From Tubiluchus corallicola (lineage: Eukaryota > Priapulida > Priapulimorpha > Priapulimorphida > Tubiluchidae): 64,000 nucleotides of DNA. The stretch spans positions 662,045 through 726,044 of the forward strand of contig JAQGDQ010000070.1 of assembly GCA_030141605.1 (NCBI GenBank), given 5' to 3'. Below, piece after piece: positions 47,649-58,150 of this stretch (positions are counted from its first letter, which is position 1; the number at the start of each line of letters is the position of its first letter). Both the position numbers and the translations under genes were made by a program. The notes under the pieces are model-generated. The model did not search any database, was not told the origin of the DNA, and saw nothing but the letters and a program-made list of their open reading frames with translations.

Positions 47649-47816
47649 CTACCTGGTAAACACCACATCTGTACTGTCCAGCAGTATCATAGTGAAAGAG
47701 TTAATGGGTGCCATCGCTGAAAGAGAAGCCTGCGATTGCGACCAGATTAAATTCGGGCCAAAAACAATCGCCAAATTAGACGACGTCATCTTGTTTATAT
47801 CACTTTTCTCCATCAC
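47649..47816 (-). CDS. arhgap1: arhgap1 exon 13: RhoGAP end and stop
   Basis: Acceptor TTATAATTTCAG, phase 0. It encodes [29 protein letters not shown] and the last helix [18 protein letters not shown], then TAG at 47,651-47,649. N440 (in FGPN) is the conserved Asn that contacts the GTPase. The stop overlaps a GTAGCA donor-like site, but the protein already reaches the normal family end. Confidence 0.95.
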   Translation of the reverse strand: MMEKSDINKMTSSNLAIVFGPNLIWSQSQASLSAMAPINSFTMILLDSTDVVFTR

Positions 47817-50800
47817 CTGAAATTATAATGTCACAGATCACAAACAGGTGTCAACACAATAGCAGATCACAAATATGGAAAAACTAAAGTCAATTTATAC
47901 AGGCATTCACAGCATAAAAAGAAGAAAACAACTTATTAAAACTTTAAGTTACAGGATTTAAATTTGGAGACATGTTTTTTAACATTTTGTAACTTAGAGT
48001 GTTAATGAAACTTGTTTTCTTGTTACAAAATTAAAAAAATATAAAGAACTGAAAAAGAAAAAAGATTGTGACGATGACAATAATGATGTTGACAAAACGC
48101 AAAAGACAATAACTGCCATGTACCTATAGTACTGTTTAGCAATGCCTAAGAAACCACTGTTGAAAAGTCTCTGCTTAAATGAATTTAATCAGGTGTCAGC
48201 CTATTAATTTCTATTTGGAATGAGAGACAAACTACAGCATATTTAAAGCATTAAGTCTCAAAGGAATTATTTACTGTAATAATTTCAGTAGCTCCTTCCA
48301 ATCAGTCATAATTTAACAACCATCAGTCAGTGGCACGAACGAGATTTCTCTTGCCGATATAATTCATCTGATACACGAACCTGAAAATTCTTCGTGAAAG
48401 CTCTGAAATCAATATCACTCCCAATACAGCTTGTGTAATGATCACAAATTCTACGCACCTTCTGCAGGAATTCACAGATGCACTTCAGCAACTGATAATT
48501 GTCCTTCGGAAGTTTATTCACCAATTCCCGGACGTACATTACCTTCAACTCTGCTTTGTTGAGATCTGAAATGCCAGCAGAATCTTGCGTTTAATATTTC
48601 AATAAATAGTTTAACAACTAATACAGTGAATGAAAATTAATCAAAATTGATCTATTGTGTATATGACTTTTTCCATCAAAAATAATTTAATAGAGAAACA
48701 ATTACAAGGCAAAAATGTTTGCTAATAATCGATCATATGCTAGAACCACTGGTAATTGGTTGTATGACATGCAGTGACCTGTTAAGAGGATTTAATTTCT
48801 TGTTGTCATCCGTGTCATGCAGTTGTATGCAAAGCTCTCAGTGAACATGGCTATATAATTTCACTGCTTACCGTATTTTCCCATGTATAAGAGACCCTTT
48901 TTTGCTCAGAATTTTCACTTTAAAAATAGGGGGTCTCTTATACATGGGAGTATACAGCTGGGTCCTCAAGGCATGGAATGGTGTAAAGCCAGAGGTCATT
49001 ATTAAATCTTTCAAGAAGTGTGGCATCTCCAATGCCATGGACGGCACAGAGGACAATGCCATTTTTGAGCAGAGTGACTCCTCTGATGATGAACTGGCTG
49101 GAATTGCTGAAGGTCTGACTCCAGTTGATATTTTTGATGAGAGTGATGAGGAATTTAATGATTTCTATGATGAATAAAGTTATTCATTACCAAAAAACTT
49201 TTTTCCAGAATTTTTGCCTAAAAATTGAAGGGGTCTCTTATACACAAGGGTCTCTTATACATGGGAAAATACGGTACTTTTTACTAATGTACAAATGTAT
49301 ATATTTTTAGGCCTAATAAATAATAAATTATTAAATAAATAGTACATAATTAAAATTACCAAGTCATACTCTAACATATAACAAAAATTTGCTTTTAACT
49401 ACAAAAACTGTATTTTTTCTCGGAGTAACTTTTAATAAATAAACAACCTTTAATAAAAACCAAAAAGCATACACCTAAAAAGTACTAAATTGGATATCAA
49501 AAGGATAACAATTACTCTGTCATCTGTAAAGGTAGAAAAGGTACAAGGCACAAATAACTTGCAATTGCCCACATTGAATCTCGAGCCTACATAAGGAAAG
49601 AAAGTAGTTCTGTCAACCATGATGGTAATCATATTATGAATGATGAATAAAGAAAGTAGTACCATCAACTATGATGATGTCATCATAAAGATCGTATGTC
49701 ATAACAGGTTCTGGTAGCTCTCGAAGAAACTTTTTAAAGAGGACGGCAGCTAAGTTGATATCACCCAAGGAAACAAAATCTATAGACTGACCTGCAAGAA
49801 AAAGCAATCACCACTTTATTAGGAACTATATGCGTTTTTAAAGCATAAAATCATTTTTAGAAAAGCATTCTCAACACGTGGAATGATCATAATGACTTTA
49901 ACAGGTAGTCAGCTAAATATTAGATTAAATTACCATTAATTTTAGTAATTCATAAACAAAACTATGCATAATTATAATGATTATGCTACTATTTGATGAA
50001 TATAAAACAATACAAGGCAAATAATGCACAAAGTCAAACATAATCTTCTTATAATTTCTCATCTTAAAACAACTCAACTCAACTGATGTTTCATCGCTTC
50101 GACTTATGTTGCCATGGTAACGGACTTACCTTCGTCAATTTTTCGTTGCGTTTCTTTGATCGTTGCTGCGCCTGCAGATCTCCTAAATAATCCCTCCATT
50201 TCTAACCCTGACAATTAAACAATTATCAAGAATTAACAGTAATGTGAGATGCACATAATAAGCTTTACATGGTACTTCTAGTCTTAATTAAGTTCTCCGA
50301 AAACTGCTGAACTAACCTGCCTTGCAAGGTCCGAAAATGCTCTAAAAAGCATGTATTCTTAACAGGCATGTTAATAAACTTGGCAGTTAATTATTCCGAT
50401 CTGAAAATGCTAAAAATGTTAGGTGTAAACTCACCATATTCAGTTAAATAATCGATAATTTGCTGTAAAACTGGAGGGACTGGATTACCATTATTACGTT
50501 CTGTGAGCCTACGAAAAATCAATAATTTGTGATTATCCTAAATTGCAGAGCAGTAAGTTTTGAATGTCATCATCAAGCTTAAACAGCAGACATATTTACA
50601 TTAAAAGCATTAAAACTTTACATTAGTCAATGAGTAAAACCATTAAGGCTTAGCAAATATGCGGAACAACTAATGTGGCAGAGAATCACCGCAATGTTCT
50701 ACTGGATAAACACGTCTGCTTTAGAAAAGAGAAAGCAAGGTGGAATTTAATATTTTTTACAGTTTGCACCTTGCAAATTGGAATGCAGCACTTAATGGCA

Positions 50801-53800
50801 CAGTCTGCTTAACATAGTTACAACTGCATTGTAACTATACATAAATATGTAATCATTTGCATAATGTTACGAACAACTAGTTTAGCAGTTGCAAGTTTTA
50901 CTGATCAACATTTCATGCAGTTCTGATTAGGATAAAATACCCTGACATAATAAATTATTACGAAAAAATTACAAATAACCACTCAAAGGGAGCTATTACG
51001 ATAGATAAAAACTTATTATATAGCAATCTTACCTTTTCAATGACACACCAAACTGCTGTGTACTTAATATGTGTTCTGTATAGTGTGCACCAGTCTGGGG
51101 TTGCCATGTGCGTTTGTATCTCTCCATCATTCGTGCATCGTGTCTGAAACAAGGTTGCAGCAATTAATTTCATTAAAAAATCTTTCTATAATTGCAAACA
51201 TTTATTATCCCAAAGTAATTAGTGAAATGATATGTGACTGTTCAAGTAACATTTTTTTAACAATAGCTAACTTTGAAAAACAAAATTTGCAGTATAAACT
51301 TTTTCAGCTTTTCACACGTATAAGAAACTGGCAAATATGGTTAAGGATTACTATCATTTCTAATGAACAGAGCCAACCACTTTTATTTTTGTATTGAAAA
51401 TTATTACTTAATGGTTACTAAAAAACGATAAATATAGACACAGCATACCTCAACACGGGCTCTGGAATTCTTAGCTGATCAAAGTGCAGATGCATCTTGA
51501 GTTCCGTTAGGTAGTTTACGTACATAACCTTTTTACCAAATTTAACACTGAAAAATATGCAAATATAACAATTTGCATGTGGAATCTCAGTCTAGTATTA
51601 TAATCACTATTAATTACACGAATCTGCACTCTACATAAAACTAAAATAGCTGACAGAAGATCGTTAAAAGAACACTAAATTAAACACTAAAATAATCACT
51701 ATAATCTCACTAAAAGAAGAAGTACTAAAATAGTAAAAACTTTGGTATTTAAAGAAGACATCTACAAAATGTTTGAACAATAAAGAGCAAATGAATAATA
51801 AAAAGAATGAAGCAACAGGTAAACGAAAAACATGGCTGAAATCACATATGTGCTCATTAACAGGTGGTTCATATGACATTGTGATTTGAAAGATACTAAC
51901 CTAATAACAGGTTTAAATAAATTCCACACTAATCTTATAAAGTTTGTTGGATGGACTAAATATAAGGCCTTTAGATTCTTCTTATACCTGAAAAATAAAC
52001 AAAATAGAAAATTTAACTAAATATACTACACTTTAATTATTATAATGCATCAAGATGTATGCGTTTTATGAAATGTTTAACAAAACTCTAAACGTTTAAT
52101 ATTTCTTAACAACTGAACTGGCATTTAACCCAGCTCTTCACACACAGATTTTCTGTTGGCCAACCTCCAGTACTAAATTACATTAATACCTGACTTAAAA
52201 CAGGTGTCATGATGTGTTGGATGCATACATGGATATCTTACCTGGCACAATAAACAAATACACACTTAAGAAAATGTACACAAAAATTATATTACAAATG
52301 TAAAAATAAATTATATTACTGTTACTATAAAGGCAATCATACACTCAAAGTAATTTGCTAATGTACTAACAAAGAAAGCTAAGTGCTATAAAGCAGCACC
52401 CAAAAATGCATACAAAAATTACATTACTATTACTAAAACCTCTCATACACTCAGAGTATCTTCCTAATGTACTAACAAAGAAAGTTAAGCGCTATAACAC
52501 CAATATGTAAAATATAAACAATTTATTTACTTACTTCCTATCAAACATTTTATATGTCTGCCAAAGCCAGGACAGAGGAGGCTTGTTAGTGCTGCGCAGT
52601 CCATAGTGAAAGTACACGAGGCTATAATCATTCTCCACGTACTTATCCAAAGTGTACATCAAATACCTGAAATTTTCACAATTGCTTCCTGAGTTTCGGC
52701 ACACATTTAATTAAGATAATTAAATATTAATAAAAAACAAAGCAACATTAAGAATAATAAGGATTACAAATGTCAACAGAAGTGCACGTACACATTTCGA
52801 AAGTGTACAAAAATAAGATGCAAAGAATATGAGTGAAGGTACCAAGCAGTACAGTGTTGGGTTTGTGAAATAAAAACATGCACCTTGATAATGTACTCAT
52901 AAAACAGCTATAAACTCATATGATGTAGGGGATCTTACTTGTAGAATCTATCGTGGTTAAAGGTCTTGTTTGACGGCAGCTTACAAGCTGAGATTACTAT
53001 AACTTTACGCCCGTAGATGTCATCGCCTGAAATGCAGTAAAAAAACTCGTGACTGTGAAAGATAAAACTACAGACAGTAAAACTTCATAAACATTTGATT
53101 ATAAGAAACTCGTATAAAATTAGAGCTATGAAGTTTCTGTTTAGTGAACATTCGAGAGTTTAATATCTCACGTTTGCAAATAAAATGTTAATGACTGTGC
53201 ATCATTATCAAAAATGGCTGTTGGGGAAGAAAAGAATTTTAGCTGCAACTTTTCGAATTTTTTAAAAAATATTCTTAAAATGTGTACACCAGTGATTTAT
53301 TTGATGCCAACACTTTTGAAAGTCCACAAATTAACTCGCTAATTCTTCATTAAATATACTAATGCATAATAAGCTCATCCTCAACTCAAAATACATGCTG
53401 CATCCATTAAACATGAACGTGTGTAAGAAATATGGCCCATATTATATGGGATATGGATATATATTAGGCGAAACATGGTTTTAATTGGAAAGTTTTTCAT
53501 TGGTCGATGTAGAAGAGAATAAGCAGTAGGTAAACAGATCTGCTTGGAGGATTTTGATGCAACCCAGCTGATAGACCACACAGCAGTGCTATTCCGATTA
53601 ATTAATTTTATTGAAAGACGGTCGGCCGACTAAGCGCTCGAACATTATTGATTATTACGAACATTAACGTAATTGATGATTGTTTGTCGACAATAAGTGT
53701 AAGATTTTGCACACTTTGCCACTTGTTTCTGCCATTTAATTGGAGTGTCAATAGCAACAAATGCTGTTAGTAAAAATATTTTAATGAATATGCATGATAA

Positions 53801-56800
53801 TTTATACAAATGGAACAGTTACTTAGTAAAAGAAATTGCCAACGATTAAGGCTGAAAGGCTTAGAGTAAGGTTCAGTATGGGATATCTGTGTGCAACACT
53901 CGTCGTTTGTGACATTCTTACTTGATTTCCCGCATTGAGACGCAGGAAAGAAACAACAGGCAGATAATGTCTTAATATAATATTTTACACTGGCACAACT
54001 GTACAAAATAGTACGATCGATCATTAGTTGATGATCGATCATAACTGAATGTCAATGATCGATCATAACTGAGTCAATGATCGATCATAGAAATGAGACC
54101 GATTACCAACACTACCACATAGATCTCTGAACAGTTTGCTGAGAAGGCGAAAATCTCTTATTATTAACAGTTGTATTGTCAGCAAAATGTAACAAAAATA
54201 GCACAACCACCATTACCTGCAAACTCAACAATCCCATGTTCCGCAATGTCCATGAAGTCGTCTTCACGAGGTAGAAACTCGTCCGGCGTACCTAATTCTT
54301 TCTCAAAGTTTGCCTCGAGAAATCTCTTCTCCGCCTCGGAAGCGTCGGCTGCAATACTGATCTCCTCGGCAACCTCTTTCATCTCTGCAACGCAATCTGA
54401 TATGGTGGCGTCTGTAAGCATGCAACAACGACGCCATCACCAAAACAACATCAACACACCGCATGCAACATGCATTTGTTCAATTGAAGTAATTCCAGCA
54501 TGATTACCCGTTGTCATCGTAGAACAATCTGATTTCTAAGTTTCTGTTTACTCCGCAATATGCATAGATTCATAAAACATAATGTTCAACTGTACCACAT
54601 GTAATTAAAACACAGTCAAACTTCTTTATACGCCTACTTTGGGACTGTAAATGAAGTTGGCGTTAAGCAAGTTTGGCATTATAACGAGGTGCATTAATAC
54701 ATACATGCTTATGCAAATATAGATATTTTGTTTCGCTAAAAATATGGGCGTTAAGTGACGTTGGCATTAGAAAGGGGGTGGGGCATTATAATGAGGTCTG
54801 ACTGTATTCAAATATCTTTTTTTTCAAATTCTGTACAGTATCAAGAAATATCTGCACAAACACTGTAATGACAGACTGTAGAGAAAAGAAGTTCATGCCT
54901 TTATAAATCCCACTAGCTAGAAAATAACAGAGACAAATCCCCAATGATTCAAAATGCTACATCGAAAGTCTGTGCAATCCCAACCTCAATTTTGTAACAA
55001 TATTAAAAAATAATAACTGCGACTGCTATTAGCTATTAGTCAATACATGTATGTTATTTAATAATTACGTATACGGTTACTTGTAAAGTTAATTCTGACT
55101 TATGGAATAAATCCATGTTAATTACGAAAATTGTTAAACCCAATTATCACTACAAAAAAGAAACTGCATAAATCTAAATTTAGCCCAGCTTTAAACCAAT
55201 GCAGTCTGCTTAGTAACATCTCAAACTCTTAGCCTCTTGTAATAATGAAATGTTCAGTGCTGATTCAAGTTTCAATGTTTACATTTGTTCGAGTAATTAC
55301 TAATTATATTAAATTATTAATTAAATTTGTGCTTAAATTAGTCTTTTGCTAATTAATTACACATGCTGTAATTATCTTATTCATAATATTCTTAACCACA
55401 GCTATTTTAGGTTAAAAAATAATTAATCAGATTACATGTATTTAGTAATTTGACTCTAGCTTTCATGATTTCCTGAAAAGCAGGGCTGTCATTGTTTTAG
55501 CAACAACTTAAATTTTCTCAGCAAGACAAAAACTACAAAAGTTGTCCATGAATTAATTAAAAAACTGCAAGCCACAAAGACAGAAGCTCATTTAAAGCAA
55601 TACTCATTGCTTGGCAATTAGCAATAGCTAATTTATACCTACTATAGTGTATAAATTTCATGCACAGCAGGCAACTAGTGCAAAGACATAACAAATAACG
55701 ACAAAAATACTGCTATTCATAGTGATACATTGCAGAATTTAAAATTATTACGTAGATGTTTAATGCTCAAAAAACACTTGTAACATAACACTAGATAATG
55801 ATTATAACATAGGTGCTTTACAAATAAATGCAAAAGTGCCTTTATATTCAAAAGACTAAAACGAATTAGAATGAGGGTTAAAAATTGGAGCCAAAATTTA
55901 GCTTTCTTACAAAAGTTGCAATTACCTGATGCAATATATATTTTCTCATGTGTCACCACTGACATTTTACTTAACTTCTATCATTACCTTCTTCGATTGA
56001 TTGCTGAAGTTCACTGTCATCAAACTCCAACTGCGGCTCATCGCCCCACAATCCATCTTCTGGATTTGCATGTGCAAGAACTGAAAAATAATGGAAAACA
56101 CCAATCTTACGAGCCCTCAAAATTTACAGTGACTGAATAATTATTATTACATGCATCATAAATGTACTTTTTTCCAGGCCTCACAGAATTCTTCGTAGTC
56201 ATGAATGTAAGTTATAGGTGCAACCAGCTAGAACCAACATCGGATAACATTTCTTTGGGCATCGCTTAGTTCAGCCATGGCATCATCATCTTCATCATCA
56301 ACCATCAGTGCTTCATCAGCGGACAGTTTCAAAAGGCATTTGAGAGAGGACTGTTTACAGATAGTTACCATCTAGTTCCTTATTTTTTAGGATAAGGCAA
56401 TAAGGAGGTAATTCACCGGTGTAAACTAAGGAACTAAAGTGCCTTAACCGTTACCATTACCATCGAAGGATAGAGGTTAAGCTGATAAATAGCTTATAAA
56501 TCTCTCCAATCTTCTTTAGATTTTATAATTGTGTCTTAAAAGCAGCGGCACCCCACGATCATGGACTGTGTCGCAAAACATCTTACTGCCATTGGGGCAG
56601 TCTAGGATTGACAAACTTTTCTGGGTTGTCCTGCCAATGTCGATCTAATCAGGACTTAAACAGAGAGGGTTAGTGGCACTGATTACATTTTCAGGTAACT
56701 TATTCCATTCGTCAACAACCCTCATTAAAAGACTCTCTCAGTTTCTGCTCCATCTATTGGAGGCTGCTCTCCTACGATTGTATAAGTGTGTGTATATGAA

Positions 56801-57963
56801 GCTAGTATACGCTTACCATGTCAACATTATATGTACTTATTATGTCTTTATGTTTTGCGATTGCGATACTCGACTCTCCCCACCTATCAGAGGCGGGCAC
56901 CTTTACAGGGGGCAAAGTCTATTTTTCAGTAACGCTGATCTTTTAGTTGTCCTTTCCCACTTTAATGTTTTTATTTGTCTTTATCCTGTATTCCATGCAT
57001 TCGTTCACTAGATTTCTGATTTCTAGCAATCCTTCTTTTTCACTGTTCATTAATATATCCGAGTTCAATTTTTTTTCCATTCTCCATATCTGCCACATTT
57101 AAGCATATGTTTAGTAGTATCATCATCTTCCCCACACACTGGGCATAATAACTGATCCTTAAACTCATATGCTTGTTATGTATTTTAAAATTTAAACCTA
57201 AATTTCATAAGTTCAATCTCAGTACACTAACCGTTCCCTTATTTACTTGAACAATTTGGCAATGCTCCATATGTAAACTTTTATCACACCTAATTCTCAA
57301 AATTTCATCTTGATAAATATGCACATAATTAATTACTAATAGCAACATTATTTACAGGGTGGTTGACTTTGATAACTTTTAGTTCTTTGCCACCCTTTCA
57401 CCAATCAGTTTAATATCATATCTCAGATAAATTAATCATCATAATAATTTTGTTACATTGCATCATAATATCGTGTTATGCACTGTGTTTTTCTTCTTGT
57501 AAAAAGGTGATAAATGAAGATACTTATACTCTCTTATTAGTATTACTTATAGTTATACTTATAGTAGTTATACTCATACTTTTGTAAGGGTGACCTCTAG
57601 TACCACGATATGTCTGAGATGGAAATGTGGGAAACATTTTGCTAATATCATAGTAATCAAAACCTTTTAAGATGTAGAAGGTTTTGATCAAGTCCTGCCT
57701 CTTAAAGAGTTAAACATTTTAAAGTAGTTAGCCCTAGCCTCTTGATTCTGGTAGAGTATGGCAACTTGAACATTAATGTAGTACATTTAACTACACTGTG
57801 ATGAATTCTCACTCATTTTGTTCATTATTTTGCTAGTATTATGCAAAGTGTAGTGTCAGATTATACATTTTAATTTTTAAATTAATGCAATGATCGACGT
57901 ACCTTCGTTTTCTGGGTTTTGGTCTACAGCATCCTCTTTCTTGTTTGTGATAGCAGCGTCCAT
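47649..57963 (-). CDS. arhgap1: p50RhoGAP/ARHGAP1-like Rho GTPase-activating protein (complete, 13 exons)
   Basis: Predicted to stimulate GTP hydrolysis by Rho-family GTPases (Cdc42/Rho/Rac in characterised relatives), with an N-terminal Sec14/CRAL-TRIO lipid/protein-binding domain. Coding exons on the minus strand: 57963-57903, 56080-55988, 54411-54217, 53026-52939, 52666-52535, 51987-51901, 51547-51449, 51143-51033, 50508-50435, 50207-50130, 49791-49663, 48565-48459, 47816-47649. All junctions are GT-AG and the phases agree, giving 473 residues (human ARHGAP1 is about 440). Sec14 domain about 105-255, RhoGAP domain about 280-473. Arginine finger in GLFRRSA at R322; [10 protein letters not shown] supplies K359/R363; NLAIVFGPN supplies N440. 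An in-frame stop about 60 nt upstream supports the start. The Sec14-GAP linker lacks the PxxP-rich segment of the human protein. Confidence 0.97.
48459..48565 (-). CDS. arhgap1: arhgap1 exon 12: RhoGAP helices
   Basis: Acceptor GGCATTTCAG, donor AAG|GTGCGT, phase 1 to 0. It encodes [20 protein letters not shown] and [15 protein letters not shown], the LP..N...L..l..FL helix pair of RhoGAP domains. Confidence 0.96.
48871..49274 (+). mobile_element. Tigger/pogo-type deletion derivative with transposase C-terminus
   Basis: Terminal inverted repeats of about 27 bp (CCGTATTTTCCCATGTATAA...GAGACCC, mirrored at 49,248-49,274) are flanked by TA dinucleotides. An internal duplicate of the subterminal GGGTCTCTTATACA motif occurs at each end. 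The interior is almost entirely one plus-strand open frame (48,902-49,177) matching the C-terminal end of Tigger transposases: [20 protein letters not shown] followed by an acidic tail. The HTH and DDE domains are deleted. It lies in arhgap1 intron 11, opposite to the gene. Confidence 0.9.
48902..49177 (+). pseudogene. Tigger transposase C-terminal fragment, open frame
   Basis: A 91-codon frame with the Tigger signature W..V....[16 protein letters not shown] and an Asp/Glu/Ser-rich tail ([21 protein letters not shown]). It is uninterrupted, which suggests the deletion derivative spread recently or that the tail is preserved by chance. It has no catalytic residues and cannot transpose by itself. 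Confidence 0.75.
49663..49791 (-). CDS. arhgap1: arhgap1 exon 11: RhoGAP LRELPEP segment
   Basis: Acceptor TTTCTTGCAG, donor GATG|GTACTA, phase 1 to 1. It encodes [20 protein letters not shown] then [19 protein letters not shown]359 and R363 correspond to the conserved Lys and Arg that stabilise the catalytic arginine region. Confidence 0.96.
50130..50207 (-). CDS. arhgap1: arhgap1 exon 10: arginine-finger exon
   Basis: Acceptor TTAATTGTCAG, donor GAAG|GTAAGT, phase 1 to 1. It encodes [20 protein letters not shown] and RKIDE. The G-[IL]-F-R-[RK]-S motif carries the catalytic arginine finger, here R322. Confidence 0.97.
50435..50508 (-). CDS. arhgap1: arhgap1 exon 9: RhoGAP
   Basis: Acceptor TTTTTCGTAG, donor TATG|GTGAGT, phase 2 to 1. 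It encodes [24 protein letters not shown] (24 residues), the IPxVL.....YL element before the arginine finger. Confidence 0.95.
51033..51143 (-). CDS. arhgap1: arhgap1 exon 8: Sec14-GAP linker and start of RhoGAP
   Basis: Acceptor CTTGTTTCAG, donor AAAAG|GTAAGA, phase 2 to 2. It encodes [20 protein letters not shown] then a stretch ending QQFGVSLK, the start of the RhoGAP fold. No PxxP proline cluster is seen where human ARHGAP1 has an SH3-binding segment. Confidence 0.94.
51449..51547 (-). CDS. arhgap1: arhgap1 exon 7: Sec14 domain end
   Basis: Acceptor ATATTTTTCAG, donor TTGAG|GTATGC, phase 2 to 2. It encodes [20 protein letters not shown] then [12 protein letters not shown], matching KFG.K..YVNYL.EL......L.IP..V of p50RhoGAP Sec14 domains. 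Confidence 0.97.
51901..51987 (-). CDS. arhgap1: arhgap1 exon 6: Sec14 domain
   Basis: Acceptor TTTATTTTTCAG, donor TTAG|GTTAGT, phase 2 to 2. It encodes [20 protein letters not shown] then WNLFKPVI, the KNlKalYivHPT core strand and following helix. Confidence 0.97.
52535..52666 (-). CDS. arhgap1: arhgap1 exon 5: Sec14 domain
   Basis: Acceptor AAAATTTCAG, donor AGGAA|GTAAGT, phase 2 to 2. It encodes [38 protein letters not shown] and KMFDR, matching L.YTLD.YVE.DY.L.Y.H.GL...NKP.LSWL. Confidence 0.97.
52939..53026 (-). CDS. arhgap1: arhgap1 exon 4: Sec14 domain start
   Basis: Acceptor CTGCATTTCAG, donor TACAA|GTAAGA, phase 1 to 2. It encodes [20 protein letters not shown] then TFNHDRFY, the GDD..GRK.vV.SAC.lP motif of the BCH/Sec14 domain. 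Confidence 0.97.
54031..54090. repeat. Short tandem repeat of palindromic ATGATCGATCAT
   Basis: The 12-bp palindrome ATGATCGATCAT occurs three times (54,031-54,087) in units of about 19-25 bp with AACTGA.. spacers. A partial GATCGATCAT lies just upstream at 54,015. It is in arhgap1 intron 3. Confidence 0.9.
54217..54411 (-). CDS. arhgap1: arhgap1 exon 3: N-terminal region
   Basis: Acceptor GCATGCTTACAG, donor TGCAG|GTAATG, phase 1 to 1. Acidic, helix-prone residues ([20 protein letters not shown]) precede [16 protein letters not shown], the segment that leads into the Sec14 fold in p50RhoGAPs. Confidence 0.95.
54613..54804 (-). mobile_element. pogo-like MITE, copy 3
   Basis: Ends CAGTCAAACTTCTTTATA and TATAATGAGGTCTGACTG, with TA on the right side. 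The body is the reverse complement of the copy at 27,865 (for example CCTACTTTGGGACTGTAAAT here and the matching CCCAAAGTGGGCTGTTT there). It lies in arhgap1 intron 2. Confidence 0.87.
54805..55987. other. arhgap1 intron 2, remainder
   Basis: AT-rich intron with no further exon or element recognised. Confidence 0.5.
55988..56080 (-). CDS. arhgap1: arhgap1 exon 2: acidic N-terminus
   Basis: Acceptor TATTTTTCAG, donor GAAG|GTAATG, phase 1 to 1. It encodes [20 protein letters not shown] then [10 protein letters not shown], an acidic region. The phase fit and the acidic PQLEFDD-type composition support it. Confidence 0.9.
56228..56371 (-). CDS. Unidentified small open frame in arhgap1 intron 1
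   Basis: A 47-codon minus-strand frame ([20 protein letters not shown], then a [16 protein letters not shown] acidic stretch and RNVIRCWF-stop) with protein-like composition. After the stop the same frame continues with [16 protein letters not shown], suggesting a broken coding fragment or captured exon. I do not recognise the family. Confidence 0.25.
   Translation of the reverse strand: MVTICKQSSLKCLLKLSADEALMVDDEDDDAMAELSDAQRNVIRCWF
56600..56730 (-). pseudogene. LINE ORF2 C-terminal relic, 3' part
   Basis: The minus strand encodes [20 protein letters not shown], the stereotyped C-terminal motif of CR1-type LINE ORF2 proteins, preceded by a stop-interrupted [10 protein letters not shown]. 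It is the continuation of the fragment at 57,571-57,707 and is separated from it by an insertion of about 0.85 kb. Confidence 0.8.
57062..57163 (-). pseudogene. Different LINE ORF2 relic with CCHC zinc motif
   Basis: The minus strand reads [20 protein letters not shown] then LKCGRYGEW. The C-x2-C-x8-H-x3-C pattern is typical of the C-terminus of some non-LTR retrotransposon ORF2 proteins. It lies inside the sequence that splits the other LINE relic, so it inserted later. Confidence 0.65.
57571..57707 (-). pseudogene. LINE ORF2 C-terminal relic, 5' part
   Basis: The minus strand gives [20 protein letters not shown] then [20 protein letters not shown]. This is the R..GDLIETYKIL.G motif and following basic segment that precedes RVV..WN.LPE.V in CR1-type ORF2. 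It lies in arhgap1 intron 1. Confidence 0.8.
57903..57963 (-). CDS. arhgap1: arhgap1 exon 1: start codon
   Basis: The ATG at 57,963-57,961 is the first in-frame Met after an in-frame TAA about 60 nt upstream. It encodes [20 protein letters not shown], then the donor GAAG|GTACGT. The frame joins the exon at 56,080 as a Val codon. Confidence 0.92.
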
Positions 57964-58150
57964 ATTGAAGACTATTTTCGTTTTGCTAATAAAGGCGAAT
58001 TCATAATAATTAGGGTTCAGTTACCAGAACATCGATCACAAATTCATGTGCTTCGCTAAAATGTTAAAAATATTGACTGCTCCCACCGGAAATAATTAAT
58101 CACAAGCGGAAGTTTATGTGGCTCCTTCTATGGGATTTTCAGAAAATGTG
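57964..58150 (-). promoter_or_regulatory. Putative arhgap1 5' region with ETS-like motifs
   Basis: Two GGAA core sites with ETS-like context, ACCGGAAAT at about 58,084 and GCGGAAGT at about 58,106, lie 120-145 bp upstream of the ATG. No TATA box is placed convincingly. ETS sites near TATA-less starts are common in animal housekeeping genes, so this is inference. Confidence 0.3.

Noticed and set aside
47649-47654. Further arhgap1 exon after the donor-like GTAGCA overlapping the stop
   Set aside because: The protein already ends at the usual family position and no additional RhoGAP-like exon follows.
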